DNA of 49,826 nt, taken from Akkermansiaceae bacterium (lineage in GTDB: Bacteria; Verrucomicrobiota; Verrucomicrobiia; Verrucomicrobiales; Akkermansiaceae). The notes below the pieces were generated by a model. That model was not told the DNA's origin and made no database searches. It worked only from the letters and a program-made list of their open reading frames with translations. The number at the start of each line of letters is the position of its first letter. The stretch's first letter is position 1. Below are positions 24,884-33,221 of the stretch, in pieces. Made by a program: the position numbers and the translations under genes. The stretch covers positions 1 to 49,826 of the forward strand of contig JAFLSS010000009.1 of assembly GCA_022510805.1 (NCBI GenBank), read 5' to 3'.

Positions 24884-26418
24884 TTTCTATATTTGTCAGA
24901 CTCCTTTTCAGCTGCTTTTTCGCGGGTGATCTGCGCCTCGCGCTGCAGGCGATACTGGCGCACCTCCTCCGCATCGGAGAAGCGGTAGGTCTTGGCGCCG
25001 ATGATCTGGTAATCCTCATGCCCCTTGCCGGCAATGAGCACCACATCTCCCGCGCGCGCCATATCCAGCGCCGCGCGGATGGCCTCTGCGCGGTGGGTGA
25101 TGCGGCGCTGCTTGTTAGCCGGTATGCCGGGCATGATCTCGTCGATGATGCTCTCCGGCGACTCACTGCGCGGGTTGTCACTGGTCACGATGCAGACATC
25201 CCCATAGCGCGCGGCGGCCTCCCCCATGAGCGGGCGCTTGGTGCGGTCGCGGTCGCCGCCGCAACCAAACACCACGATGAGGCGCCCCTGGCGGCAGAGG
25301 GAACGCAGCGTGCTGCACACATTCTCAAGCGCATCGGGCGTGTGCGCGTAGTCCACAAAGCACTGCGCGGCCGTGCCGGTGCTCACCTGCTCCATGCGCC
25401 CCGGTACTTGAGGCGCCTGGGCCAAGCTGCTGATGGCATCTCGCAGGTTGACTCCGGCGGCAGCGGCGCCCACGAGGGCGGCCAGGCTGTTGGAGATATT
25501 GAAGGCGCCGATGAGCGGGATGCGCACCAGGTAATTCTTGTTGGCGTGGGTGAGCTCATACTGGCAGCCCTTGAGGGTGATGAGACGCGGGCTGATGCGA
25601 TAGTCGGCATCAGCCGCTTCGCCGAAGGTGCGCACTTTCATGAGCGGGCGCATCTCCTCCGCCAGGCGGCGCCCGTAGGCATCATCCACATTGATCACCG
25701 CCACGGCCTTGTGGTCGCCGCTCTCGGCCATCTGCACAAAGAGTTTTTTCTTCGCCAGGTAGTAGGACTCCATATCCCCGTGGTAGTCCAGGTGGTCCTG
25801 CGTGAGATTAGTGAAGATGCCGATGCGGAAATCAACCCCGGCGGTGCGGCGCTGCTCCAGCGCGTGTGAGGACACCTCCATGGCCACGGCGCGGCAGCCG
25901 TTGCGCACCATGTCGGCCAGCATGCGCTGCAGCTCAGCGCTGCCGGGAGTCGTGTTGTGCGAGGGGGTGCGGGTGGCGCCGTTGTCGTAGAGAATCGTGC
26001 CGATGAGCCCTGCCTTGTGCCAGGTGTTGCGCAGGATGTGGTGGAGCAGGTAGCTGATGGTGGTCTTGCCGTTGGTGCCGGTGACTCCCAGCATGACGAG
26101 CTGGTGGCACGGGAAGCCGTACCACGCGCTCATGAGCCGCCCGCAGGCCTCACGTGAGTTCTCGACCTGCACCCAGTAGATCCCCTTGGCCGCTGCCTTG
26201 GCGGGGCAGGGTGTTTCCGCCACAATGGCTACCGCTCCATCCGCTATCGCTTGGCGGATGGCCGTGTGCCCGTCAAATTGTGTGCCTTTCACCGCAATGT
26301 AGCAGCTACCCGGCACTACTTGCCGGCTGTCATCAGTCAGCAGACCAATGCTTCTGCGCAGCTGTCCGCTGATTTTGGCGTCGGGCAGGACGGAAAAGAG
26401 TTGTTTGTTGTTCATCAT
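24880..26418 (-). CDS. murE: UDP-MurNAc-L-Ala-D-Glu:meso-DAP ligase
   Basis: 512 residues; two adjacent ATGs at 26418 and 26415 are both possible. LTDDSRQVVPGSCYIAVKG, GVTGTNGKTTISYLLHH, NLTQDHLDYHGDMESY and, near the C-terminus, the DNPRSESPESI motif are present. DNPR is the meso-diaminopimelate-recognising form, so the wall is predicted to be mDAP type. Confidence 0.96.
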   Translation of the reverse strand: MMNNKQLFSVLPDAKISGQLRRSIGLLTDDSRQVVPGSCYIAVKGTQFDGHTAIRQAIADGAVAIVAETPCPAKAAAKGIYWVQVENSREACGRLMSAWYGFPCHQLVMLGVTGTNGKTTISYLLHHILRNTWHKAGLIGTILYDNGATRTPSHNTTPGSAELQRMLADMVRNGCRAVAMEVSSHALEQRRTAGVDFRIGIFTNLTQDHLDYHGDMESYYLAKKKLFVQMAESGDHKAVAVINVDDAYGRRLAEEMRPLMKVRTFGEAADADYRISPRLITLKGCQYELTHANKNYLVRIPLIGAFNISNSLAALVGAAAAGVNLRDAISSLAQAPQVPGRMEQVSTGTAAQCFVDYAHTPDALENVCSTLRSLCRQGRLIVVFGCGGDRDRTKRPLMGEAAARYGDVCIVTSDNPRSESPESIIDEIMPGIPANKQRRITHRAEAIRAALDMARAGDVVLIAGKGHEDYQIIGAKTYRFSDAEEVRQYRLQREAQITREKAAEKESDKYRK

Positions 26419-26447
26419 GGGATTCAGGTCTAAGGGGGGGGAGAGGA

Positions 26448-28667
26448 TTAGGGGGTCTTTTGGGCGCTGCGGTGTTTCGCGTAGGCTTCAGGATTGTTGG
26501 GCTGTATATTCAGCACATCAATAAAGCGCTCCGCCGCGTTGCGGAAGATCGGCGCCGCCACTGTGCCGCCGGCTATGCTGCCGACCAGGGGGCTGGGCTC
26601 ATCAATGACCGTCATCACCACAAGCTGCGGGTTATCAACCGGCAGGATCGCGGCAAACGATACCCTGTAGGCTTTTTTGTAGCCGCCTCTCTGCGCCTTT
26701 CGGGCCGTGCCCGTCTTGCCGCCGATGCGGAAGCCGGGGATGGCGCCCTGCCTGCCTGTGCCCGCGCGGCCGTCATTTGAGCCGTTGGGAGCGGCGTTTG
26801 TTTCTGTGACGGTCCACAGTGCTTTGCGCAGTTCCTCCGCCGTGGCGGGGCTCATCACTCGTTCTGCCGCCATCGGGGGGCAGGCATCATACACCGAGCC
26901 ATCCGGGGTGGTGATCTCGGCGATGATCCGCGGCTTCATGCGCACACCATTGTTGGCGATGGTCGCGTAGACCATGGCCATGTGCAGCGGTGTCACCGAC
27001 ACGGAGTATCCGTAGGAAATACGCGTGAGGTTGACATCCCTGGAGCCATCTGCCAATAAGCATCTGGCGGCCTTGGGCAAGGAGATGTCTGCCGGCTGGC
27101 TGAGGCCGTAGAGATCAATGTATTTCTTGAATCTATGCCACTTGACCTTCAAGGCAATGCGCGCCGTGCCGGGGTTGCTGGATTTTTTGAGCACTGCGTA
27201 CATGGGGAGATTCCCGTAATTGACGCCACTCCCATCGGTAATCATTTCTTTCGGGCCGCTCACGGTGAAAGGATCGCAGGACACGACCGTGTTGAGGTTC
27301 ATGTTCAGGGAGTCTTTACCCCTCACTTTACTCTCTTCGAGCGCAGCAGTCACCCCGACCACCTTGAATGTGGAGCCCGGCTCATAGAGTGTCTGGGTGG
27401 CGAAATTAAAATCACCCGTGACAGGTTTGCCACTGCTGTCCTTCAGGACGCCGCGGCGGAAAGCGCCCTCGTGGGTGATGATCTCTTTCGTGTTCAGGTT
27501 GAACGCCGGGCGACTCACCATGGCGAGGATGTCACCCGTCTTGGGATCCACCACAATCATGCAGCCTTTTTTCGCGTGGTAGATGTTCATGCCGCGGTCG
27601 AGCTCCTGCTCGCAGATCTCTTGCAGGCGCATGTCGATCGTGAGACGCAGGTTGAGCCCATCTACGGGGGGAATGTAGCGGTCCTCCTCATTCGGCAGCA
27701 CCTGGCCGCGGGCATTGCGGCGGTAGACACGCTTGCCGTTCTGACCTGCCAAGTAGCCTTGGTAAATGGATTCCACACCGCTCTCACCCTTGTTTTCGTA
27801 ATTCACGTAGCCGAGCACGTGGCAGAGCATCTCCGGGTGCACATAGGAGCGGCGCGCGTTGGACTCCACCATGATCCCGCGCACGTGTGCCTGCGCCAGC
27901 GCGTCCTTGATCTTCTCAGCCGTATCGAGGGGGAGATTCTTGGCGAGGATGATCCTGTTGCGGAAAGAGCGGGGCTTCTCGCCGGAGGCGAGCGCCTGGC
28001 GGTTGAACTCCTCTGTCTCCGGCTGAGCAATTTTGTTGATGATATCCTCGCGAGTGAGGTAGCGCTTGGGCGTATTCTCCTTGCCGTCTTCCTGCACATC
28101 CTGCTGGTTGCAGAGGAAGGGGTAGAGGATTTCTGCCACGAGCAGGTCATGCCGCTGGTAATAATAGTTGCACACCTCGGGATCATACTCAAGCTTTTGA
28201 TTCTTGCTCGCATCGGAGGCGCCGGCCCGGAGGCGCAGCTCTGCTTTCTCCTGCGTGGAGAGGCGGCGCCGGGCATTGTGCAAAAGCTCGGTTCTCATGC
28301 GCTGCAGCATCTTGCTTCGCGTCTCCTCTTTATCCGCCTTCTGCCACTCGGCTGAGTTGCTGACTTGGTTGTACGCCAAGCCATTCACCACGGAAGTAAT
28401 CTCGCGCAGGTGGTAGCGGTCGGCCACCAGCTCCGCATGGGGGGTGTTGCTGGTGAGGATCATATGGTTACGATCCATGATAATGCCGCGCTGCGCCGGG
28501 ATGGTCTCTTTTTCGATAAGCTCACTCGCGGCGATGCGTCCGTAATTGCTGGAGTCCACCAGCTGCAACTCTACCAAGCGGTGCGCGATGATGCCGGAAA
28601 TGATAAACACAAGCACACAGAGAGCCACGCATCTATTAGTAAACGGGATGATCGTCTTTTTGTCCAT
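26448..28667 (-). CDS. ftsI: Septal transpeptidase FtsI (PBP3), long form
   Basis: 739 residues. One N-terminal membrane helix (about 13-30), a pedestal domain with a charged helical insertion at about 105-160, then the transpeptidase. SxxK is STFK at 432-435, SxN is SSN at 496-498 and KTG is at 651-653. It crosslinks septal peptidoglycan with FtsW. It is longer than the E. coli protein mainly in the pedestal region (residues 100-260). No PASTA domain follows. Confidence 0.93.
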   Translation of the reverse strand: MDKKTIIPFTNRCVALCVLVFIISGIIAHRLVELQLVDSSNYGRIAASELIEKETIPAQRGIIMDRNHMILTSNTPHAELVADRYHLREITSVVNGLAYNQVSNSAEWQKADKEETRSKMLQRMRTELLHNARRRLSTQEKAELRLRAGASDASKNQKLEYDPEVCNYYYQRHDLLVAEILYPFLCNQQDVQEDGKENTPKRYLTREDIINKIAQPETEEFNRQALASGEKPRSFRNRIILAKNLPLDTAEKIKDALAQAHVRGIMVESNARRSYVHPEMLCHVLGYVNYENKGESGVESIYQGYLAGQNGKRVYRRNARGQVLPNEEDRYIPPVDGLNLRLTIDMRLQEICEQELDRGMNIYHAKKGCMIVVDPKTGDILAMVSRPAFNLNTKEIITHEGAFRRGVLKDSSGKPVTGDFNFATQTLYEPGSTFKVVGVTAALEESKVRGKDSLNMNLNTVVSCDPFTVSGPKEMITDGSGVNYGNLPMYAVLKKSSNPGTARIALKVKWHRFKKYIDLYGLSQPADISLPKAARCLLADGSRDVNLTRISYGYSVSVTPLHMAMVYATIANNGVRMKPRIIAEITTPDGSVYDACPPMAAERVMSPATAEELRKALWTVTETNAAPNGSNDGRAGTGRQGAIPGFRIGGKTGTARKAQRGGYKKAYRVSFAAILPVDNPQLVVMTVIDEPSPLVGSIAGGTVAAPIFRNAAERFIDVLNIQPNNPEAYAKHRSAQKTP

Positions 28668-28712
28668 AGGTGCGGGGTGGGGGGATAGAGGGGGTGGAGG
28701 AAGAATGGTTTA

Positions 28713-29069
28713 TCAGCGGCTGGCGGTGGTGCGGATCGTGGTGGTGTGGTCGTAGGATTGGGCGGTTTCGATTTGGCCGGGAAGGATATCACGCAGCTCA
28801 GAGCCCGCTTGAGAGAGCCGGCCGCGCATGGACCAGCTGTTGGTGAGGGCATCTGTCTTAGAGTTGTATTCAGCGATATTGTTTTTGCACTGTCTGATTC
28901 TGAGGCGCTTTTTCTCGAGCTCGGTGCGCATGGCGACTTGCTCATGCTTGAGGCAGACGTAGCACACGCCGATGCCGGCGGTTAAGATGACAAAAATCGC
29001 CATCCAGATGAGAGTGCGTATGCGGACTCGTCCGGGGTAGCGTGCTTCGTCTATGGAAAAAAAGGCCAT
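28713..29069 (-). CDS. FtsL-like bitopic division protein
   Basis: 118 residues: a short cytoplasmic N-terminus, one membrane helix at about 20-41 (LIWMAIFVILTAGIGVCYVC), then a coiled-coil-prone segment (MRTELEKKRLRIRQCKNNIA). Sequence similarity to FtsL is weak, as usual for this family; the call rests on topology, size and location between rsmH and ftsI. It would form the FtsQLB complex with the FtsB-like protein at 42033. 9 bp downstream of rsmH. Confidence 0.7.
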   Translation of the reverse strand: MAFFSIDEARYPGRVRIRTLIWMAIFVILTAGIGVCYVCLKHEQVAMRTELEKKRLRIRQCKNNIAEYNSKTDALTNSWSMRGRLSQAGSELRDILPGQIETAQSYDHTTTIRTTASR

Positions 29070-29078
29070 GATGAGGGG

Positions 29079-30551
29079 TTATATTTTTTCGATGATGCGC
29101 AGTTTGGCGCTGCGAGCTCGCGGGTTGGCCGAGAGCTCATCCCCTCCGGGGGTGATAGGTTTGCGGGTGATGAGTCGGGCGGTGTAATCCGGGTTGGGGC
29201 GCGGTGCCGGCCACTCCGGGCGGTCGATTTCCGGGCGGGTGAGCTTCTCGAAGCAGCGCTTGACGGCGCGGTCCTCGAGGCTGTGAAAGGTGATGATGGC
29301 CAGCCGGCCGCCACTCTTGAGCAGGCTGATGCCGCTTTCCAGCAGAGCATCCAGCGCGCCCAGTTCATCATTCACCGCGATGCGCAGCGCTTGGAAACTG
29401 CGAGTGGCGGGGTGCTGTTTGCCCTTGCGCGGCAGCACGCTGCCGATCAGCTCTGCGAGTTGCAGCGTGGTGGTGATGGGGGCCTTGGCGCGCTGCTGCA
29501 CAATGCGGCGCGCTATGGCTCGTGAGGCGCGTTCCTCACCATATTGCCACAGGATGTCCGCCAGCTCTTCCTCGCCGGCGGTGTTCACAATATCGGCAGC
29601 GCTGCGCGGGGCAGAGGGGTTCATGCGCATATCCAGCGGGCCGTCTGCCATGAAGGAAAAACCGCGCTCGGCAGCATCAACCTGAGGAGAGGAGATGCCG
29701 ATGTCGGCCAGCAGACCATCCACCTCAGCCACGCCGTTGCGGCGCAGCATGTCGGCGGTGTCCCGGAAATTCCCGGCCAGGATATGCAGGCGGTCAGCAT
29801 AGGGCGCCAAGCGCTCCTTGGCCGCCCGGCGCGCGGCGGGATCCTGGTCAATGCCCCACACTGTGGCCCCGGCGCGGAGCATGAGCTCCGTGTGCCCGCC
29901 TCCGCCCAGTGTGGCATCCACCAGCACTTTGCCCTCAGCCGGCAGCAGGGCTTCCACTGCCTCCTGAGCCAGCACCGTGACATGCCGAAATGGGGCTGCC
30001 GGCGCTGCTTCTTCCGCTGCCTCCTCCGCATCATCTGCCAGCCCTTGGGCGCGGCAGGTCTCCTGCCACTCATACGCCTCTGCCGGGCTGAGCGCCTCGA
30101 TCAGGCGCTCGGGGCTCCAGTCCGCTTCCGGCGCGGCGGCTTGCCAGCGGGTCAGGTGCTCCTCCACGCCGTTTTCCGCCGTGGGCTCCAGCCACACCTG
30201 CAGCGCGGCCTCGCTGAGGCAGTAGCCCAGCACCCCGGAGTCGCTGCGCAGGCCGGCGCGCAGAGCACGCACGCGCGTAAGCGCATGCTCCGCGCGCGTG
30301 CAAAATTGCAATGCTTTGTCTATCAAGTTGCTATTCAGTGCTTTAAGGGAGGAACTCAGCGAGTTGAGCGCTCCTTTTGAACCGCGCGTTCCGGCCTCGC
30401 TCATGCGCTGCAGCAGCTCGGCTTTGCCCGCTTTCCACGCGTGGAGTTCCTCCTCCGGCAAGGCACAGCGCAGCCAGCACACCACGCGGTAGCAGGTGCT
30501 GCCACCAGGGGTATGCGGCGAAATCCAGAATTCCGCTGCTGCTGTGCTCAT
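29079..30551 (-). CDS. rsmH: 16S rRNA m4C1402 methyltransferase with a ~190-residue N-terminal extension
   Basis: 490 residues; normal RsmH is about 310. The methyltransferase starts near residue 192 (HVTVLAQEAVEALLP) with VDATLGGGGHTELMLRAG, GIDQDPAARRAAKERL, DIGISSPQVDAAERGFSF, HPATRSFQALRIAVNDEL and ITFHSLEDRAVKR. The extension (1-190) has a folded look, with aromatic and cysteine residues early, then helices, ending in an acidic linker (DDAEEAAEEAAPAAP). I recognise no domain in it. The start at 30551 is in an ATGA overlap with mraZ, which argues that the extension is truly translated. Confidence 0.9.
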   Translation of the reverse strand: MSTAAAEFWISPHTPGGSTCYRVVCWLRCALPEEELHAWKAGKAELLQRMSEAGTRGSKGALNSLSSSLKALNSNLIDKALQFCTRAEHALTRVRALRAGLRSDSGVLGYCLSEAALQVWLEPTAENGVEEHLTRWQAAAPEADWSPERLIEALSPAEAYEWQETCRAQGLADDAEEAAEEAAPAAPFRHVTVLAQEAVEALLPAEGKVLVDATLGGGGHTELMLRAGATVWGIDQDPAARRAAKERLAPYADRLHILAGNFRDTADMLRRNGVAEVDGLLADIGISSPQVDAAERGFSFMADGPLDMRMNPSAPRSAADIVNTAGEEELADILWQYGEERASRAIARRIVQQRAKAPITTTLQLAELIGSVLPRKGKQHPATRSFQALRIAVNDELGALDALLESGISLLKSGGRLAIITFHSLEDRAVKRCFEKLTRPEIDRPEWPAPRPNPDYTARLITRKPITPGGDELSANPRARSAKLRIIEKI

Positions 30552-31018
30552 GAAAGGATGTGGAAGATTTGGTCGAGAGAGAGTTTGCTGAGGGCATCTG
30601 CCGTGTGCAGAGCTTCGAAGTCTGCCGGGGCCCATATTTCAAAGTAGCTGCCACGCCCCACGATGGTGGCCGTGTCGATGAGCTTGAGTCGCTCTCGCTG
30701 AGGCTTGGGAATCAGCAGCTTGCCCTGGCTGCTCACCTCTGCCTCAAAGCAGCACCCTGTGATGCGCCCTACGTATTGATCCACCACACCGGGGGCGATG
30801 CCATCCGCCTCTGCCCGCGTGCGCACGTTTTTGATCATATCCGCAAAGCTTTGTCGCGTGTAGCATTTGAGTATCCTGTAGTTCTCACTACTGGCCTCAA
30901 TGAGCACAAGCCCCTCGCGCTGGGCCGCTTTCCAGTTGGCCGGTATGGCGACTCGGCTCTTGGGGTCCAGCTTATGGGTCACATTGCCTGTGAACAACAC
31001 TATGAGTTCATCTGACAT
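30548..31018 (-). CDS. mraZ: Transcriptional regulator MraZ
   Basis: 156 residues with two SpoVT/AbrB-like halves: FTGNVTHKLDPKSRVAIPAN in the first, and CFEAEVSSQGKLLIPKPQRE in the second, the DxKxR-like and G-R/K-I-IP signatures of MraZ. It binds phased repeats upstream of its own operon to control dcw transcription. It is the first gene of the cluster, and candidate operator boxes overlap its promoter. Confidence 0.95.
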   Translation of the reverse strand: MSDELIVLFTGNVTHKLDPKSRVAIPANWKAAQREGLVLIEASSENYRILKCYTRQSFADMIKNVRTRAEADGIAPGVVDQYVGRITGCCFEAEVSSQGKLLIPKPQRERLKLIDTATIVGRGSYFEIWAPADFEALHTADALSKLSLDQIFHILS

Positions 31019-31037
31019 CTACTTTCGTGCACATGGC

Positions 31038-31063
31038 TACACCCTTAGTACACCTCAATACAC
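31038..31063 (-). promoter_or_regulatory. Candidate MraZ operator: three phased GTGTA boxes
   Basis: On the minus strand GTGTA occurs three times (plus-strand TACAC at 31038-31042, 31049-31053 and 31059-31063) with 11- and 10-bp phasing. Known MraZ boxes are 5-bp direct repeats with 10-bp phasing near this promoter, though of a different sequence (TGGGN) in other species. The middle box lies in the -10. Confidence 0.6.
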
Positions 31064-31075
31064 TTCGATTGTCAA
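31047..31075 (-). promoter_or_regulatory. mraZ/dcw operon promoter
   Basis: Perfect TTGACA (31070-31075), 17-nt spacer, TGTACT (31047-31052, 4 of 6). It predicts a leader of about 22 nt to the ATG at 31018. Confidence 0.75.
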
Positions 31076-31154
31076 CTCTTAATTTCATTTTTTTTATTTC
31101 CTGCGCCCATTTGGCTCAGGAAGAGAGGGGGCCCGGGCTCAAACTGCACCGGGT

Positions 31155-31193
31155 ACAAAGAAAGCGCGCCGAAACCAGAGCTTCGACGCGCTT
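31155..31193 (-). terminator. Terminator of the small poly-Q lipoprotein gene
   Basis: On the minus strand AAGCGCGTCGAA and TTCGGCGCGCTT form a 12-bp stem around 8 nt, followed by TCTTTG. The only non-Watson-Crick position is a G-U pair in the minus-strand RNA (C-A in the plus strand), which supports minus-strand function and separates this gene from the dcw operon. Confidence 0.75.
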
Positions 31194-31245
31194 GTGAATT
31201 GTCGTTAGGAAAGGAGCAGCGTTGCTGCCCTCTCCTGACAAACTC

Positions 31246-31368
31246 TTACTTGCCAACAGGCTGAACCGGCTGAGGCGCCTCAACAGGCTGATTCTGCTGC
31301 TGCTGCTGCTGCTGGCAGCTAGCCAGAACGGCCACAGCTGTAAGAGCGAGAACGGAGATGGTCTTCAT
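31246..31368 (-). CDS. 40-residue poly-Q lipoprotein
   Basis: Starting at the ATG at 31368 the product is MKTISVLALTAVAVLASC followed by seven glutamines and a P/V/Q tail (PVEAPQPVQPVGK). VLASC is a good lipobox, giving a mature lipoprotein of only about 23 residues. It has its own promoter and terminator, so it is a real transcription unit rather than a chance frame. It resembles Lpp or entericidin-type small lipoproteins in size only. The CAG run encoding the glutamines is open to slippage. Function unknown. Confidence 0.75.
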   Translation of the reverse strand: MKTISVLALTAVAVLASCQQQQQQQNQPVEAPQPVQPVGK

Positions 31369-31430
31369 AATTATCTTACTTGGTTTGTTTTGATTTTCTC
31401 CGGCCAGTAGTAGGGCGGAGGGCGGACACC

Positions 31431-31458
31431 ATTCTACGGAATTTTTCTCCAAAATCAA
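31431..31458 (-). promoter_or_regulatory. Promoter of the poly-Q lipoprotein gene
   Basis: TTGATT (31453-31458), 16-nt spacer, TAGAAT (31431-31436) on the minus strand. It predicts a leader of about 55 nt with an A-rich end before the ATG. Confidence 0.6.
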
Positions 31459-31555
31459 GTCTAAAATGAAAATTATGAGTCTTTTTTGGAAAAAATAACT
31501 GTGGTAGGTTGTTATCAGGTAGGGCGGATGTGCTTATTGCCTTCTCCTCCATGGC

Positions 31556-32494
31556 TCAAGGGGCAGGGTGCCAAGCCTGCTGAGCGGAGGCAAAAGCGGC
31601 GAGATCACGCTGCACTTGGGCTTGGAGTTCCTCCAGCGAGGCAAAAGCGCGCTCCGGGCGCATGAAGTCGATGAACTCCACCGCGATGCGCTGGCCGTAG
31701 AGATCAAGCTCATGGCCGGGGAGGTGGGTTTCCAGGCCGGGGGCTTTGGTGGCTTCGTGGATGGTGGGGCGCAGGCCGAGGTTGGCGAGTCCGGGGTAGC
31801 TGCCGCTGCCGGTGTGGCACAGCACGCGGTAGACTCCAAAGGGCGGCAGGGCGGCCTGGGCGGGGAGGCGCAGGTTGGCCGTGGGGAAGCCGAGGCGGCG
31901 CGCCAGGTGCTGGCCGTGCTGCACTTGGCCGACGGCGCAGAAGCGGCGGCCGAGCATGGCTGCGACCTCGCTCAGCGCGCCTGCTGCCAGCGCGGCGCGG
32001 ATGCGGCTGGAGCTCACGCATTCTCCGCCGGCTGAGGAAAGGGGATTCACGCAGACCCGGAAGCCGCGCTTCCGCCCCTCGCGCTGCAGGAGCTCAGGGG
32101 TGCCGCTGCCGCCGCTGCCGAAGCGCCAGTTGGCGCCCACGGAGATGCCGGCGATGCGGCACACCCCCGCCAGCGCATCCAAAAAGGACTCGGGACTCAG
32201 GGCGGCGAGCTCCGGCGTGAACGGCAGGCGCAGCAGCAGGTCTGCCCCGCCCTCGCGGGCGATGAGCTCTGCCTTGTACTCGGCATCCGGCGTGAGCAGG
32301 AGGGGCTGCTTCTCCGGGCAGAGCAGAGCCAGCGGGTGCCGGGCAAAGGTGAGCACGCCGCGCAGGGCGCCGGGGGTGGTGGCGCTGTGCATCACGCGGC
32401 GGTGGCCGGTGTGCACGCCGTCGAAAAAGCCCATGGCCCAGTGGATGGGGCGCGGCTCATGGCGCAGGCTCTCAAGGCTGAGGTGGATCTGCAT
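31556..32494 (-). CDS. ribF: Bifunctional riboflavin kinase / FAD synthetase
   Basis: 312 residues. The N-terminal FAD synthetase half has AMGFFDGVHTGHRRVM, SVGANWRFGSGGSG and SSSRIRAALAAGAL. The C-terminal kinase half has GFPTANLRLPAQAALPPFGVY and LANLGLRPTIH, then EFIDFMRPERAFASLEEL. It makes FMN and FAD in the cytoplasm. Start MQIHLSL (32494) lies inside the end of truB, an overlap of 23 bp. Confidence 0.95.
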   Translation of the reverse strand: MQIHLSLESLRHEPRPIHWAMGFFDGVHTGHRRVMHSATTPGALRGVLTFARHPLALLCPEKQPLLLTPDAEYKAELIAREGGADLLLRLPFTPELAALSPESFLDALAGVCRIAGISVGANWRFGSGGSGTPELLQREGRKRGFRVCVNPLSSAGGECVSSSRIRAALAAGALSEVAAMLGRRFCAVGQVQHGQHLARRLGFPTANLRLPAQAALPPFGVYRVLCHTGSGSYPGLANLGLRPTIHEATKAPGLETHLPGHELDLYGQRIAVEFIDFMRPERAFASLEELQAQVQRDLAAFASAQQAWHPAP

Positions 32495-33221
32495 CGTGGG
32501 CAAGGATTTGATCTATGGGGATCAGGCGGGCGGCGAGCTCCTCTCGGCCGGCGGTTTTCAGCGTGGGCACATCGACCGCTTGTGAGATGTCAAAATGCCC
32601 GGAGCGCACGCGCCGCAGGGCGGTGAGGTGGGCGCCGCAGCCGAGGAACCGGCCGATGTCATGAGCATAGGTGCGCACGTAAAAGCCCTTGGTGCAGTGT
32701 ACGCAGAAGTCCACCTCCGCGCGCTCGAGGTCGATGCGGCTGATGCTGTAATCCAGCACGCGCACGCGCCGCGCCTTGCGCTCTACTTCCTGTCCTTTGC
32801 GGGCGAGTTTGTAGCAGGGGACACCATTGATTTTGACGGCCGAGTACATGGGCGGCACCTGGTCGAACTCCGTGTGGAAATGCTGAAACGCGCGGCGCAC
32901 GGCCTCCTCTGTGAGGGCGTCAGTGGGGCGCTCTGCCACCACTTCACCATCGGCATCCTGGCTGTTGGTTTCGATGCCGAGCTTCATGGTGGCGGTGTAG
33001 ACCTTGTCCTCGCACATGAGGCGGTCCTGCAGGCGCGTGGCCTTGCCCACCACGACGATGAGCATGCCGGTGGCCATGGGGTCGAGCGTGCCGCAGTGCC
33101 CCACTTTTTTGGTGCCGAGAATGCGCCGGCAGAGCGCCACGGCATTGTGCGAGGTGAAGCCGGGATCCTTGTCAACCAGCAGCACGCCGCTGGGCGGGTC
33201 GGGGAGGGCTGGGGGGGTCAT
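32472..33221 (-). CDS. truB: tRNA pseudouridine-55 synthase
   Basis: 249 residues. GVLLVDKDPGFTSHNAVALC, VGHCGTLDPMATGMLIVVVG (catalytic aspartate in GTLDP) and FYVRTYAHDIGRFLGCGAHL are the TruB motifs. It forms Psi55 in the T-loop of tRNAs. It overlaps nrnA by 4 bp (ATGA) and ribF by 23 bp. The grouping nrnA-truB-ribF is common after rbfA in other bacteria. Confidence 0.95.
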   Translation of the reverse strand: MTPPALPDPPSGVLLVDKDPGFTSHNAVALCRRILGTKKVGHCGTLDPMATGMLIVVVGKATRLQDRLMCEDKVYTATMKLGIETNSQDADGEVVAERPTDALTEEAVRRAFQHFHTEFDQVPPMYSAVKINGVPCYKLARKGQEVERKARRVRVLDYSISRIDLERAEVDFCVHCTKGFYVRTYAHDIGRFLGCGAHLTALRRVRSGHFDISQAVDVPTLKTAGREELAARLIPIDQILAHDADPPQP

